Positions 1 through 8,990 of a DNA stretch of 64,000 bases are shown here, in pieces. A program made the translations under genes and the position numbers. The stretch's first letter is position 1. Each line of letters begins with the position of its first letter. Source of the stretch: Methylocapsa palsarum (GTDB lineage Bacteria > Pseudomonadota > Alphaproteobacteria > Rhizobiales > Beijerinckiaceae). Under the pieces are notes generated by a model that was not told the DNA's origin, ran no database searches, and was given only the letters and a program-made list of their open reading frames with translations. The stretch covers positions 62,001-126,000 of the forward strand of contig NZ_FOSN01000011.1 of NCBI RefSeq assembly GCF_900114285.1. Direction: 5' to 3'.

Positions 1-2
1 CG

Positions 3-1736
3 CGCTGCGCGCCGGACGCCATTCCGGTCGATGATCTGATCTCCGTCCTTCACGAGGCCGGCCGCGATAGCCGCAAGCGGGTCGGCGAAGGCGGCCCTCG
101 CGCCGTGTCGGGTGCGGGCAATCCGCGCGGATCGAACGCCTTCGTCGTCGGCAAAGCGAGGACGCGCGACGGTCGCGCCATCCTCGCCAATGACATGCAT
201 CTGCAACTGATGGCGCCGAACGTCTGGTATCGCGCGGAACTGAATTACCAAGGCGCGCATCTTGCCGGTCTGACCTTGCCGGGCGTCCCCATGCTGATCG
301 CGGGAAGCAACGGCAAAGTCGCCTGGGGGCTGACCAGCGTTGAGGGAGATTTCGTCGATCTCGTCACGATCGAGGAGGATCCGGCGGACAAAGGGAGATA
401 TAAGACCCCCACCGGCTTCCTTCCTTTTGGAACGAGGTCCGAAATCATCCATGTCCGCGGCGGACCGGACGAGGCGATCGAGGAGCGCACGACGATCTGG
501 GGGCCGTTGCTGCCGGAGCCGCTCCTCGGACAGCAGGTGGCGGCGCACTGGACAGCGCTCGATCCCGCCGCAACCGATCTGGGCCTCGCCGACATGGCCG
601 ACGTCGAGACGGTCGGCGCGGCGATCACGCTGCTCCATCGCGTTGGCGGGCCGCCGCTTAACGTCCTTTTGTCGGACAGCGCAGGCGATATCGGCTGGAC
701 CTACATGGGACGGCTTCCGAAACGGGTCGGCATGGATGGGCTGTTCGCCGAGTCCTGGGCCGACGGCGGCAGGGGATGGGACGGCTATGTCGCGCCCGAT
801 CAAGCGCCGAGCATCGTCAATCCGCCCAGCGGGATCCTCGTCAGCGCGAACCAACGCATGCTGGGGGCGGAATATCCCGGCGTGATCGGCCACGATTTTT
901 CTGGCGGTTATCGCGCCTGGCGCATCACGCAGCGCCTGACCGGGCTCGAGGTCATCGGCGAGAGCGACATGCTGGCCGCGCAGCTGGACACGCAGACGGA
1001 CGTCTACAGGTATTATCAATCGGCGGCGCTGCGTGCGTTGGAGGGCGCGCCGGTTCAAACTCTTGCCTCCTTCGCCGGGTTACGCCGCGCGCTGGAAGAT
1101 TGGGATGGACGCGCCGAGACGAATTCTCTCGGGCTTGCAGTGCTGGTGGAGTTTCGCGAAGCGCTCGTCGAAGCCGTTCTCACTCCGTTGTTCCACAAAT
1201 GCCGCGAACTCGATCCTTCCTTCGCCTATTTTTGGAGCGGCGCGGATGTTCCGGTGCAGCGCATGATAGAAAGCGGCCGAACGGAATTGCTTCCGGGCGG
1301 CGGCGCCTTTCGCGACTGGCCCGAGTTCTTGCGCTCGACATTGCTTCGAAGCTCGGAGACTCTGGCGGCGCGTCATGGCCGCCAAAACATCGCCCCGCTG
1401 ACCTGGGGCGACGTCAACAAAGCCGACATTCGCCACCCCCTTTCGGAAGCGATCAATCTGCTCGGACCATTGCTCGACATGCCCCGTGCGGCGCTGCCCG
1501 GATGCGGGCGATGCGTCCGCCTGGCCGACGGGAAATACGGCGCGAGCGAACGTATGGTCGTCGCGCCGGGGCGCGAAGCGGAGGGGTTCCTGCACATGCC
1601 GGGCGGCCAGTCCGGCCAGCCGGCCTCGCCCAATTACTCTGACCAGCAGGCAGCATGGACGCTGGGACTGCCGACGCCGTTCCTGTCGGCGAAGGCGCAG
1701 CGAACGTTGTATCTCAGGCCCCGGCCCGCAAACTGA
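3..1736 (+). CDS. Penicillin-acylase-family N-terminal nucleophile hydrolase (5' end outside window)
   Basis: The frame is open from the left edge, so the signal peptide and alpha chain are missing. The G-S-N-A-F sequence encoded near 132 is the place where this family is cut autocatalytically; that Ser becomes the N-terminal nucleophile of the beta chain. Downstream are family features: the N-D-M-H-L segment, a G-x-N-x-x-V-A-W-G-L-T segment and a conserved C-terminal H-M-P-G-G-Q-S-G-x-P-x-S-P-x-Y block. Members hydrolyse amide bonds of penicillins, acyl-homoserine lactones or lipopeptides, usually in the periplasm. The substrate cannot be told from sequence. A cyclic-peptide-type ABC exporter lies convergently 23 bp downstream, which would fit a PvdQ-like role in trimming an exported acyl peptide; that is inference. 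Confidence 0.9.
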   Translation, partial: RCAPDAIPVDDLISVLHEAGRDSRKRVGEGGPRAVSGAGNPRGSNAFVVGKARTRDGRAILANDMHLQLMAPNVWYRAELNYQGAHLAGLTLPGVPMLIAGSNGKVAWGLTSVEGDFVDLVTIEEDPADKGRYKTPTGFLPFGTRSEIIHVRGGPDEAIEERTTIWGPLLPEPLLGQQVAAHWTALDPAATDLGLADMADVETVGAAITLLHRVGGPPLNVLLSDSAGDIGWTYMGRLPKRVGMDGLFAESWADGGRGWDGYVAPDQAPSIVNPPSGILVSANQRMLGAEYPGVIGHDFSGGYRAWRITQRLTGLEVIGESDMLAAQLDTQTDVYRYYQSAALRALEGAPVQTLASFAGLRRALEDWDGRAETNSLGLAVLVEFREALVEAVLTPLFHKCRELDPSFAYFWSGADVPVQRMIESGRTELLPGGGAFRDWPEFLRSTLLRSSETLAARHGRQNIAPLTWGDVNKADIRHPLSEAINLLGPLLDMPRAALPGCGRCVRLADGKYGASERMVVAPGREAEGFLHMPGGQSGQPASPNYSDQQAAWTLGLPTPFLSAKAQRTLYLRPRPAN

Positions 1737-1759
1737 AGCGCGCGAGACGCCGCGCGGGA

Positions 1760-3502
1760 TTATCGCGCCGCAGGGCGCGTTTGACTTGCGGTTTTGCGCA
1801 TCGTTCCGGCCGGGCTTTGCCGATCGTCGGACGCCGGCGCCGCCCAGGATGAAGGGAGCGGCTCGATTTTCCCGGCCTCGAGCCGCAGCAGTCGATCGGC
1901 CAGATGATAGTGACGATCATCGTGCGTAATCACGATGATCGTCTTGCCGCGCGCCTTGAGGCGCGGCAACATGTCTTTGTAGAAGATTTCCCGAAACACC
2001 GGATCTTGTTCCGCCGCCCATTCATCGAAAACGTAGAACGGCCGATCCTCGATATACGCGGCGAGCAGGGCCAGACGTTTGCGTTGGCCGCGGGAGAGAT
2101 CAGTTGTCGTGAAGCGGCCGTCTTCGAGAGAGAGTTTATGGTTCAGGTCTAATTCGACGATCAGCTTCCGCGCCTGCGCGACCGATTGCGGATCGTCGTA
2201 GCCGAGCAGAGAGTCGAAGACGAAAGCGTCGGCGAAAACAGCGGCAAAATTCTGCCGGTAGGCGTCGCGCTCGTCCTCGCCGATGGTTTCGCCGTTCAAT
2301 CTGATCTCGCCGCTTTCCGGATACAATAGGCCGAGAAGGAGCAGCGCCATCGTCGTCTTGCCGTCGCCGTTCCCGCCAATGATAAAAACGAGCTCGCCCG
2401 GCTCGAACCGCACATCGAGCGGACCAAGCACAAAGCCCTGTTCGCCGTCCGCGGCGCGGTAGCGATGCTTTACCCCGGCGAATTCGAGAACGCCCGGTCT
2501 CTTCAAGGCGAGCGGTGGTCCCGCGTCAGTCGCCGGTTCTTGCGGCAGGGACACGCCGAGCGCTTCGAGATTGCGCAGGGCGACGAAGCCTTGTCCGAGA
2601 ACGGGCAGGGAATTTGCGATGGCCATGATAGGGCCCATGATGAACAGGATCGCAAGCGTCCAGCCGGTCGCGGCGTCCGCGCCTGCATTCGCGAGAAACT
2701 GGGGAGCAAAAAGAACAAGTCCGATGGCGGCGTAAATAAGGATCTGGCTGGCGTGGGCTCCAAGAATGAAGATGGTGAAGCCGGCCGTGTTGCGCGTGCG
2801 CAACAAATCAGCGGAGACGCCAAGCTCGTCCTCAAGGAACGCCGCCCGCCGGCGGGCGTCCATCTTCAGTTCCTTGCAGCCTTCGGTCAAAGCGCGAAAA
2901 TTGCCGAACAGGGCGTCGTCCGCCTCCCGCGCCAGCCGCATCCAGCGCAACGACCGGCGCTGCGCCAGGAAAAACACGCCAAGGCCGAGGCCGAGCAGGA
3001 ACAGAAGGAGAAGCAGAAGCGCGCCCGACAGGGTCCCCACATAGATGAGGGCGCCAAGGGCGACGGAGCCTTCGATGAACACAACCGGAAGGGCCTGATG
3101 CGCATGAGCCACGCTGGCGACGTCGTCGGTCAGCGCCGCCGTAAGGCGATGGAGGCCGTGGGACGCCAATTTCTGAAGAGGCGCCCGCAGGATCCGCCGG
3201 CTAAGCCAGAGCCGCAAGTCATGAAGACTTCTTTGTGTGAGGCGCAACGCAAGGATTTCCGAAGCGACGCCAGCCGTGAGGCTCAGCAGGCAGAGCCCTA
3301 TGAACCCGGCGACGGCGGCGGCGGGATTCGCGGCCTGTCCTTTCACCAAGGCGGCGTTGATAAAGGTCAAAAGGCCGGCGCTGGCTCCGCCTGCGGCAAG
3401 ACCGGCGACAACCGATCCCGTCAGCATGCGCCGCGAGGCCGGCGGCAATAGTTTTAATGCGTTGCGAAGTGACGCGCGCGGGCGCGGCGAGGCATCGGTC
3501 AT
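1760..3502 (-). CDS. Cyclic-peptide-type ABC exporter, fused membrane and ATPase domains
   Basis: This 580-residue protein has an N-terminal transmembrane domain of about six helices (residues 25-300) followed by an ATP-binding domain. Visible motifs are Walker A G-G-N-G-D-G-K-T-T, signature L-S-R-G-Q, Walker B F-Y-V-F-D-E-W and the D-loop W-A-A-E-Q-D-P, then a switch His in I-T-H-D-D. The D-E-W-A-A-x-Q-D-P form is typical of the SyrD/PvdE group that exports non-ribosomal cyclic peptides and siderophore precursors. The Asp in Walker A replaces the usual Ser or Ala. I chose the ATG at 3502 because GGAG sits 5 nt upstream; the longer frame begins with a TTG at 3553 without support. It converges with the acylase-family gene. 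Confidence 0.85.
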   Translation of the reverse strand: MTDASPRPRASLRNALKLLPPASRRMLTGSVVAGLAAGGASAGLLTFINAALVKGQAANPAAAVAGFIGLCLLSLTAGVASEILALRLTQRSLHDLRLWLSRRILRAPLQKLASHGLHRLTAALTDDVASVAHAHQALPVVFIEGSVALGALIYVGTLSGALLLLLLFLLGLGLGVFFLAQRRSLRWMRLAREADDALFGNFRALTEGCKELKMDARRRAAFLEDELGVSADLLRTRNTAGFTIFILGAHASQILIYAAIGLVLFAPQFLANAGADAATGWTLAILFIMGPIMAIANSLPVLGQGFVALRNLEALGVSLPQEPATDAGPPLALKRPGVLEFAGVKHRYRAADGEQGFVLGPLDVRFEPGELVFIIGGNGDGKTTMALLLLGLLYPESGEIRLNGETIGEDERDAYRQNFAAVFADAFVFDSLLGYDDPQSVAQARKLIVELDLNHKLSLEDGRFTTTDLSRGQRKRLALLAAYIEDRPFYVFDEWAAEQDPVFREIFYKDMLPRLKARGKTIIVITHDDRHYHLADRLLRLEAGKIEPLPSSWAAPASDDRQSPAGTMRKTASQTRPAAR

Positions 3503-3644
3503 CAGGGCTCCGACGACAGGCCGCCCAGCGGATGAGGACGGACCGCCGGTCAAGGCGGGGAAAGCGCCCGCCAGAACGGACAGGGAGGCTAATTAGCTCC
3601 CCTCCCGCCGACGAATCAACCTGCCCCGTTGGCTATTGAGTGGC

Positions 3645-4352
3645 TCAGGGCGCGGATTGCGGAATCTCGACGCAGGTCGATCCATCTCCCGGCGTTCTCG
3701 TCCCGTTGCCGCAGACGAAATATTGATTGATCGTCGCGTCGCGCGCGGCGATCGGCAGCGGCGCGGTTGTCCCCTGGCATTGGTAAGTGTTGGCCCCGGC
3801 GTGAACGGCGCCGTAAACGTGAAAACCATAGGCTTTGCCCGCGTTGGTTCCATGCGGAAGCCCGCCGCTGCTCGATCCGCCGGCGGCCTGCGATGGCTTG
3901 AACCAACTGTTGTAGAGACCAATGGAGAACGCATCTTCTTCGAGAGGCGAGACCAATGTGACCGTCTTCTGGGCCAGGATCGTCGGATTTCCCGATTGTC
4001 CTGGAATATAGGGTTTCTCCTTGCTGAGGAGGAGGAGATCGACTTTCAGGTCGACGGCGTCTCCATTAGCGCCGTTGACGTCGACAGGAGCGCCGACGAA
4101 ATCTCCCGGATCGGAGCCGCCGACGTCAGTGCATGGCTTGTCATAGGTGTAGAGATAGACGTCGACGCCGTTGGTGTTGCCGAAAAACGCCGGCTCGTCA
4201 TGAAATCCGACGGACAGCTGGATCTTGTTGACGGAAGCTGGAACCAGCCTGTCCTCATGAGCCATGGCCGGGTTCAAAAAGGAACATGTTAGCGCCGCCG
4301 TCCCGACGGCGGCGAGCGCTGCTCCAATCGTTTGCATCGATTTCATTCTCAC
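3645..4352 (-). CDS. Exported protein of unknown function with Sec signal peptide
   Basis: The first 33 residues form a classic signal peptide ending A-M-A-H-E, so the mature protein is periplasmic or secreted. The mature part begins with a segment G-F-H-D-E-P-A-F-F-G-N-T-N-G-V-D-V-Y-L, which resembles a domain seen in small exported proteins of methylotrophs and copper-handling loci; I cannot name the family. Four Cys in the mature chain (two late) could form disulfides. The GTG at 4352 has GGGGAGA at 6 nt spacing; an ATG two codons later is equally possible. It stands alone between the ABC exporter and a glycosyltransferase, all on the minus strand. Confidence 0.65.
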   Translation of the reverse strand: MRMKSMQTIGAALAAVGTAALTCSFLNPAMAHEDRLVPASVNKIQLSVGFHDEPAFFGNTNGVDVYLYTYDKPCTDVGGSDPGDFVGAPVDVNGANGDAVDLKVDLLLLSKEKPYIPGQSGNPTILAQKTVTLVSPLEEDAFSIGLYNSWFKPSQAAGGSSSGGLPHGTNAGKAYGFHVYGAVHAGANTYQCQGTTAPLPIAARDATINQYFVCGNGTRTPGDGSTCVEIPQSAP

Positions 4353-4507
4353 TTTGGTTCTCCCCAAAAGCCTTGTCGATGAAGCCTCGCCGATGAAGCC
4401 TCATTGCTCGCCCGCGCAGGAGGAGGGCGCGCCGTCCATGTATCGGCTTTCCGCACAACTCCGGCCGCCGCAGCGCGCCCACAGGTAAAACGGCTGAAAG
4501 GCGTCGG

Positions 4508-5929
4508 CTACGACACGCTTTCTTGTTTCAGACCGTTTCCAATTCGCGGAGCGAAGGCGTCGGGATCGTCGTCTGATTGCGAAGCTGGCGGGCAGGCCAG
4601 CAGCATTTCAAGAAAGTCGACCGCCGGCCCTGCGCCGCCGCCATTGCGCAGCGTCTCTCCCATCGCCAGCGCCTGGGTCTGGATGAGCGGGTCGCGGTCG
4701 ATCCTGTCGATCAGCGCATTCAGCTCTCGCTCCGAAACAGCGGCAAAATCGGCTCGCAGCCCGAGCCCGTGGTAGACGACCCGCGCGGCGTTGCCCGGGT
4801 GATCGAAACCCAGCGGAAAAACGATCATCGGCACGCCGAAATAGGCGCATTCCTTGATCGTGTTCGCGCCGCCATGCACGATGGCGACAGCGCATTTCTT
4901 CAGCATCGCCAGCTGAGGCGCGCGCTTGACGAGGATCACGTTCGGCGGAACGTTCTTGAAATCCTCGGGATCGACACTATCGCAAAGGGCGATCACCCAT
5001 TGCGAAGACGCCCTGGTTGCGGCGACGTCGATCACGACCTGAAAGAATCGCTTGTAGGCTGCTGGTTCACGCCAGATCAAAGTGCCGAGCGCGCAATAGA
5101 TAATCCGCCGCCCTTGTTGCAACCGATCCCACGGGAAATCGGCTTCCGGTCGATGAAGGTCGATTCCCGAATCGAGATAACGACGGCCGGGCTGATCCGG
5201 GTGAGGAAAATCCAGTTCGCGGGGACAAAGCACGATCTCCGGAAAACGCGCCTTGAGGGACAGCGCGTCCGTCGATTCGATGCAATCTTCAGGATAGCCG
5301 CAGCGGGAGGCGATCAGTCGGCTCGTCCTAAGAAGATCCGTCTCATATGAGAGGCCGGCCCACCCGAGAAAATAACCGGCGACGCGGCGTCGGGCCTTCA
5401 GTATTTTCCAGGCGAGCTGCGCCTGCAACCTCACCCGCCAGCCGCTTTCCGGAATGATCGATGTCGTGACCGGCGGGACGACGGCATTTTCGGACCTCGA
5501 GTAATTGTCGTAAAGGTAGACGGTCGTCACATCTGATTCATAGGCCAGCAGCGAGGGTATAATGGCCTCGAAGTCGCTCATGTTGATCAGAAGAAGATCG
5601 GGCTTGAGGCGCGCCATGATTTCCTGAAACTCGCATTCCCGGCCGGCGCCAATGGCGTCGAGGAGATCGCGCGCTCTGCGAACCATCGCACGGGCGGCCT
5701 GAAGGCGTTCAAGAACGTTACGCTCTGCGACAGATTCTTCGTCGGACGTTGGCAGCCATTTTTGATACAGCGGCGTAATAGGAAATCCATGCGAAGCGAC
5801 ATATTGCGCGCATTCCGGCGGGCCAAGATAGGAGACTTTATGTCCTCTTGCGCTCAGATCGCGGGCCAGTCTGACGGTGCTTTCAACCGAGGCGAAAATC
5901 GGCCAAGTGAAAAACGCCACGCGCGCCAT
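4508..5929 (-). CDS. GT1-family (MGT-type) glycosyltransferase
   Basis: The N-terminus R-V-A-F-F-T-W-P-I-F-A-S-V-E-S-T is the acceptor-side start of UDP-sugar glycosyltransferases. The C-terminal half has the donor-binding block V-H-G-G-A-N-T-I-K-E followed by G-V-P-M-I-V-F-P-L-G-F-D-H-P-G-N-A-A-R-V, matching the plant UGT/macrolide glycosyltransferase signature. At 473 residues it is slightly longer than typical bacterial members (about 400-430). It would transfer a sugar to a small lipophilic acceptor in the cytoplasm; the acceptor is unknown. There is no obvious pathway partner beside it. Confidence 0.85.
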   Translation of the reverse strand: MARVAFFTWPIFASVESTVRLARDLSARGHKVSYLGPPECAQYVASHGFPITPLYQKWLPTSDEESVAERNVLERLQAARAMVRRARDLLDAIGAGRECEFQEIMARLKPDLLLINMSDFEAIIPSLLAYESDVTTVYLYDNYSRSENAVVPPVTTSIIPESGWRVRLQAQLAWKILKARRRVAGYFLGWAGLSYETDLLRTSRLIASRCGYPEDCIESTDALSLKARFPEIVLCPRELDFPHPDQPGRRYLDSGIDLHRPEADFPWDRLQQGRRIIYCALGTLIWREPAAYKRFFQVVIDVAATRASSQWVIALCDSVDPEDFKNVPPNVILVKRAPQLAMLKKCAVAIVHGGANTIKECAYFGVPMIVFPLGFDHPGNAARVVYHGLGLRADFAAVSERELNALIDRIDRDPLIQTQALAMGETLRNGGGAGPAVDFLEMLLACPPASQSDDDPDAFAPRIGNGLKQESVS

Positions 5930-6307
5930 AAGGGTTCCTCGGGTCGGTCATCGAGATGCTCGGTCAGGATGTCGTCGCGCCGTAAACGACGCGCCGACGG
6001 CCCCCCTGGCTTGTCAGATGGGTCTGCGGTCCTCCTAAAACGGATGAAAGGCGTTAAATCCGCCGTTGAAATGCGTCGTCCCGCGAGCCTCAGCCAGAAT
6101 CGCCGAACGCGACGGGCGCGCATAGCCGGCCCCTCGAACCTTGGCCGATTGCGAATTCCGCGAACCTTGTGACCGCAGATCTGTGCGGTCATCTGGCCGG
6201 CGTCTCCGCCGTGTCCTCCTCTCGCTGACCAGGACCGGGAAAAAGGCCGCCGATCCGTCGCGGCCGCCAGTGGATTGGCGGGCGCCGTCGGCCCGATGAG
6301 CCGCCCC
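5930..6307. other. Intergenic stretch without a recognised gene
   Basis: These 378 bases separate the glycosyltransferase from the Rieske protein. I see only short overlapping frames on both strands without ribosome-binding sites or recognisable protein sequence. It must hold the promoter of the minus-strand glycosyltransferase; I could not pick a convincing one. Confidence 0.5.
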
Positions 6308-6640
6308 TTATCGTGGAGCAAACAGCGGCGAAACCCCTTCGGTATCGATATAAATAATCCCGCCGTCGACTTTAACCGGATATTCCGCCAGCCAGCATTC
6401 TTTCGGATGAATCGGCTCTCCTGTCATTGCATCCCAGGTCCAGGAATGACTGGGGCAGGTCAACACCGCCCCGTCAAAGTCGGCCTCAGCCAAAGGCGTG
6501 TTGGTGTGCGGACAGACGCCCTGAAACGCTTTGATTACGCCGTTGTCCGGCCACGCCAGAATGATGACATGGGAATTGGCGATCACGAGCCGCATCCCGC
6601 CTTCGACAATGGTGTCCTCTTTACACACCCGACCGAACAT
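6308..6640 (-). CDS. Rieske [2Fe-2S] ferredoxin (TmoC/NirD-like size class)
   Basis: The 110-residue protein is a stand-alone Rieske domain. The cluster ligands are visible as C-P-H near residue 43 and C-P-S-H near residue 62, followed by S-W-T-W-D. Proteins of this length act as electron carriers for multicomponent oxygenases, such as the toluene 4-monooxygenase ferredoxin TmoC. No oxygenase is encoded in this window, so the partner is unknown. The [2Fe-2S] ferredoxin at 10745-11074 could belong to the same kind of chain, but the two genes are 4 kb apart. Ribosome-binding support is weak. Confidence 0.85.
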   Translation of the reverse strand: MFGRVCKEDTIVEGGMRLVIANSHVIILAWPDNGVIKAFQGVCPHTNTPLAEADFDGAVLTCPSHSWTWDAMTGEPIHPKECWLAEYPVKVDGGIIYIDTEGVSPLFAPR

Positions 6641-6812
6641 TGAACGCTTTCTTACGGATTCGCCACGCTCTTCCCCTCGTCGGGAATTGTCGGCTACAAG
6701 GACTAGAGCAAACAGGCGGTGCGAGAGCGGACAGAAGCGGCGAATACGGTCGGCCGTTCAAAAACAACATAAGAGGCCGACGCGCGCCCGGTTCCTCGTC
6801 GCGACGACGCGT

Positions 6813-7019
6813 TTATTTTGCAAGCTCTGCTCGATGCTTGGCGAGCACCATGTCTATCGCTGTCGTGGCCTCGGAGACATTGAGCCAAAGTTCGGCCCGA
6901 TCCTCGCTCTTGAATTGCTTGCCGAGGTCGAAAGGCTGATCCTTTCCAGGCAAATGCAGAAAACAGGCCCATTTACCATTTGGCAATTCCTCAACCGTCA
7001 CTTTGTAATCGCCCGCCAT
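6813..7019 (-). CDS. Small conserved-looking hypothetical protein (68 aa)
   Basis: I did not recognise a family. The start at 7019 is well supported by GGAAGGAAG placed 5-6 nt before ATG; the upstream part of the longer open frame is basic and not protein-like. The product is a compact soluble protein with a K-V-T-V-E-E-L start, a W-A-C-F-L-H-L-P-G-K strand-like segment and a helical tail rich in Ala and Glu. It lies just upstream (in transcription order) of the Rieske gene, with 172 bp between them. Confidence 0.6.
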   Translation of the reverse strand: MAGDYKVTVEELPNGKWACFLHLPGKDQPFDLGKQFKSEDRAELWLNVSEATTAIDMVLAKHRAELAK

Positions 7020-7406
7020 CGCTGCTTCCTTCCAGTTGTTTTTTGATCGAGTGTAGCCGTTCTGGCCGGGACCGGAGAACTTCAGCCGACGTGGTCGTCG
7101 CCGTTGAAACATGGGCGGCTCATCAGACCGGCGTAGAGCACTGAGCAAAATCGGCGCCCAAGCTGAGCAAGATTGTCGTATCGGGCCGGAAACTCCGCAG
7201 AAGCGGTTTCCGGCGTGAATGGCGAAGTCATGTTTTCTCCGCCCCCCTGTTGGCGGACGGCCTGTTGAGAATTCTCGAACGGCGCGGAGTCAAAATTGCA
7301 TAGCCAAGATGCGCGGACGGGCCTCGCTTTCAGATCGCAGGAAATTGTTCGTCTTGAAGCGGCGCCCGACGGCGTCTTGTCGCATCACATTGGCGGGGAG
7401 CAGGTT
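7020..7406. other. Intergenic stretch between divergent genes
   Basis: These 387 bases separate the minus-strand 68-residue gene from the plus-strand SRPBCC gene. An open plus-strand frame continues upstream of 7407 to a TTG at 7296, but I see no ribosome-binding site for it, so I left it out of the gene. Nothing else is recognisable. Confidence 0.4.
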
Positions 7407-7877
7407 GTGACCGTAACTACAGAAGGGCGCTCGGTTGAGACGGAGGCGGAGTTCGAGCATCCCATTGAAACCGTATGGCGGGCGATGACCGATTCGGAAT
7501 GGCTCGCCGTTTGGTTTTTCCCGAATGATATCGAGCCCGTCATGGGACACAAGTTCACCATTTGGGGACGGCCGATCGAGCGGTGGGATGGAGAATTCAA
7601 ATGCCAGGTGCTTGCTGTCGAAGCGCCAAGCAAGATCAAGTTCCGCTGGTACGGGGGACATGAGGAGCTCAAGGCTTTTGGCCGCTATATGGATACGACG
7701 GTGACCTGGACGCTCTCCCCGGCGCCCAGCGGAGGAACGAGCTTTCGTTTCGTTCACGAGGGATTTGGCGCGGATCCTTCATCAGACGCTCTCTTCGACA
7801 TCATGACAAAAGGGTCTCAGAGCGTGTTGAGAAGTCTGGCGAAGAGACTTCCAGATCTTGTGGAGCATGGCGCGTAA
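7407..7877 (+). CDS. SRPBCC / AHSA1-type ligand-binding domain protein
   Basis: The protein shows the pattern of the activator-of-Hsp90-ATPase-homology (SRPBCC) fold: E-F-E-H-P-I-E-T-V-W-R-A-M-T near the start, then W-L-A-V-W-F-F-P-N-D, F-x-W-Y-G-G-H-E strands, a D-T-T-V-T-W-T-L strand, and a C-terminal helix with S-V-L-R-S-L-A-K-R-L. The fold binds small hydrophobic ligands; the ligand is unknown. I placed the start at GTG 7407, with GGGGAG 6 nt upstream, giving 156 residues, the normal length. The frame stays open upstream to a TTG at 7296 (193 residues). Confidence 0.75.
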   Translation: MTVTTEGRSVETEAEFEHPIETVWRAMTDSEWLAVWFFPNDIEPVMGHKFTIWGRPIERWDGEFKCQVLAVEAPSKIKFRWYGGHEELKAFGRYMDTTVTWTLSPAPSGGTSFRFVHEGFGADPSSDALFDIMTKGSQSVLRSLAKRLPDLVEHGA

Positions 7878-8072
7878 ACGGTTTCGAAACGGAAGCGCGC
7901 CCACCCTTGAAGTGAAGCTTTCGCGGTCCCTGAGCGCATATGTTGGGCGTTCGTGAAAGCGTCGGCGGATTCGAAAGCGATGATAAGAAACTCCGCCCAA
8001 AAATGGGGGACAGGCGCCTCTTCGACAGATTACTCTCCTTGCGCGGTTCCCTGATCCTTCACCCAAGGCGAT

Positions 8073-8516
8073 TCAGGCCTGCGCCTTCTCCAAGCACAAG
8101 CGATCGCGCCAGCGTTGCCGAAATGCGCTCCACGACGCGTCGTCATAAAAAACGGCGTCGACAAACCATTCGATCGTTTTGACATCCCGCGTCCAGACGC
8201 GGTCCTCCCCTCGCCAGGCCAAGACAGGCCAGCGCGCGTTTCGACAAGGCGCGCCGGTGCTGGAGTGAAGAGTTGGCCTTCCCGACGTCTCGCTCAACCA
8301 GGAAACAATCTCAGGCAGAAAAGCTGTGGCGAACGAGAGCCCGTGGCGGTTGAGCCGCTGCGGCTTTCGAAACAGGTTCTGCTCTATCCAGGCGAAGTTC
8401 GACGGATCGTTCCCGATTCGGAGTTCGCGCAGGATGAGGAGTCGGAAACCGCAGTTCAGAAGGCGCGCCGGAACAGCGTGGATGGCGGTGACCTGCTGCG
8501 GTAATGGTATCGTCAT
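8073..8516 (-). CDS. Hypothetical protein downstream of HicAB-like pair
   Basis: No family recognised. The frame is co-directional with the HicAB-like pair and begins 16 nt after the hicB stop. The C-terminal third (E-W-F-V-D-A-V-F-Y-D-D and W-S-A-F-R-Q-R-W-R-D-R-L) looks like real protein, while the middle is less convincing. A plus-strand frame overlaps most of it, and the ribosome-binding site is poor. Coding status is uncertain. Confidence 0.35.
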   Translation of the reverse strand: MTIPLPQQVTAIHAVPARLLNCGFRLLILRELRIGNDPSNFAWIEQNLFRKPQRLNRHGLSFATAFLPEIVSWLSETSGRPTLHSSTGAPCRNARWPVLAWRGEDRVWTRDVKTIEWFVDAVFYDDASWSAFRQRWRDRLCLEKAQA

Positions 8517-8532
8517 TCCTCGAGACTTCGTT

Positions 8533-8751
8533 TCAGCCGGGCGAAGAAGATGGGACGGGTGGTTCGCGGTCGACCGCCTTTAAAGCGTCGAGACAGGCCA
8601 GAAGAGCCTGCCGCGCGTCCGCAAGGGCTTCGTCCAACGTCTCGCCAATGCCAAGACACCCTGGAATATCGGGAAAACAGGCGACATAACCACCGCCGTC
8701 CTCAGGCGATATTGACGAGATGACGCAGGGGTAAATGTCCGCGGCGCTCAT
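8533..8751 (-). CDS. hicB: HicB-like antitoxin
   Basis: The 72-residue product has the HicB partial RNase-H-like fold pattern: Y-P-C-V-I-S, G-G-Y-V-A-C-F-P-D-I-P-G-C-L-G-I-G-E-T-L-D-E-A-L-A-D-A-R-Q-A-L. It overlaps the upstream toxin-like gene by ATGA, the usual coupling in toxin-antitoxin pairs. There is no DNA-binding domain after residue 60, so it is a short-form HicB. It would bind and neutralise the HicA-like partner. Confidence 0.85.
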   Translation of the reverse strand: MSAADIYPCVISSISPEDGGGYVACFPDIPGCLGIGETLDEALADARQALLACLDALKAVDREPPVPSSSPG

Positions 8752-8990
8752 TGGTCGAGAGCGTCCATCCGATCGATCATCTCAATGAAGGCTTTGACGT
8801 GCAAAGACCTGACCTTTTTCTTTAAGGGAAGCGCGACGCAGTTTGGAATCGACGGATGTGTGAACACAACATAAGACCCGGTCACCTTTCGGAATTTCAT
8901 AGCGTATTGAGAGGCTGTAATTTCGAAATCGGCGATGCTCCAGTCGCCGCCTGGATCGCTACGGAAGGCCTCCAATCGCTTATTGTGCAT
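8748..8990 (-). CDS. hicA: HicA-like toxin
   Basis: The 80-residue product resembles the HicA double-stranded-RNA-binding-like mRNA interferase: F-R-K-V-T-G-S-Y-V-V-F-T-H-P followed by a beta strand and a basic K-K-K-V-R-S-L-H-V segment. It precedes hicB with a 4-bp overlap, the common toxin-first order. Active HicA proteins usually carry a catalytic His in G-S-H; here the corresponding position is Tyr (G-S-Y), although a His follows four residues later. The toxin may therefore be weak or inactive, which is inference. Confidence 0.7.
   Translation of the reverse strand: MHNKRLEAFRSDPGGDWSIADFEITASQYAMKFRKVTGSYVVFTHPSIPNCVALPLKKKVRSLHVKAFIEMIDRMDALDQ

Noticed and set aside
2465-3451. Long plus-strand frame (328 codons) opposite the ABC exporter
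   Set aside because: It is antisense to a well-conserved ABC transporter and its translation is charged and repetitive without any family pattern.
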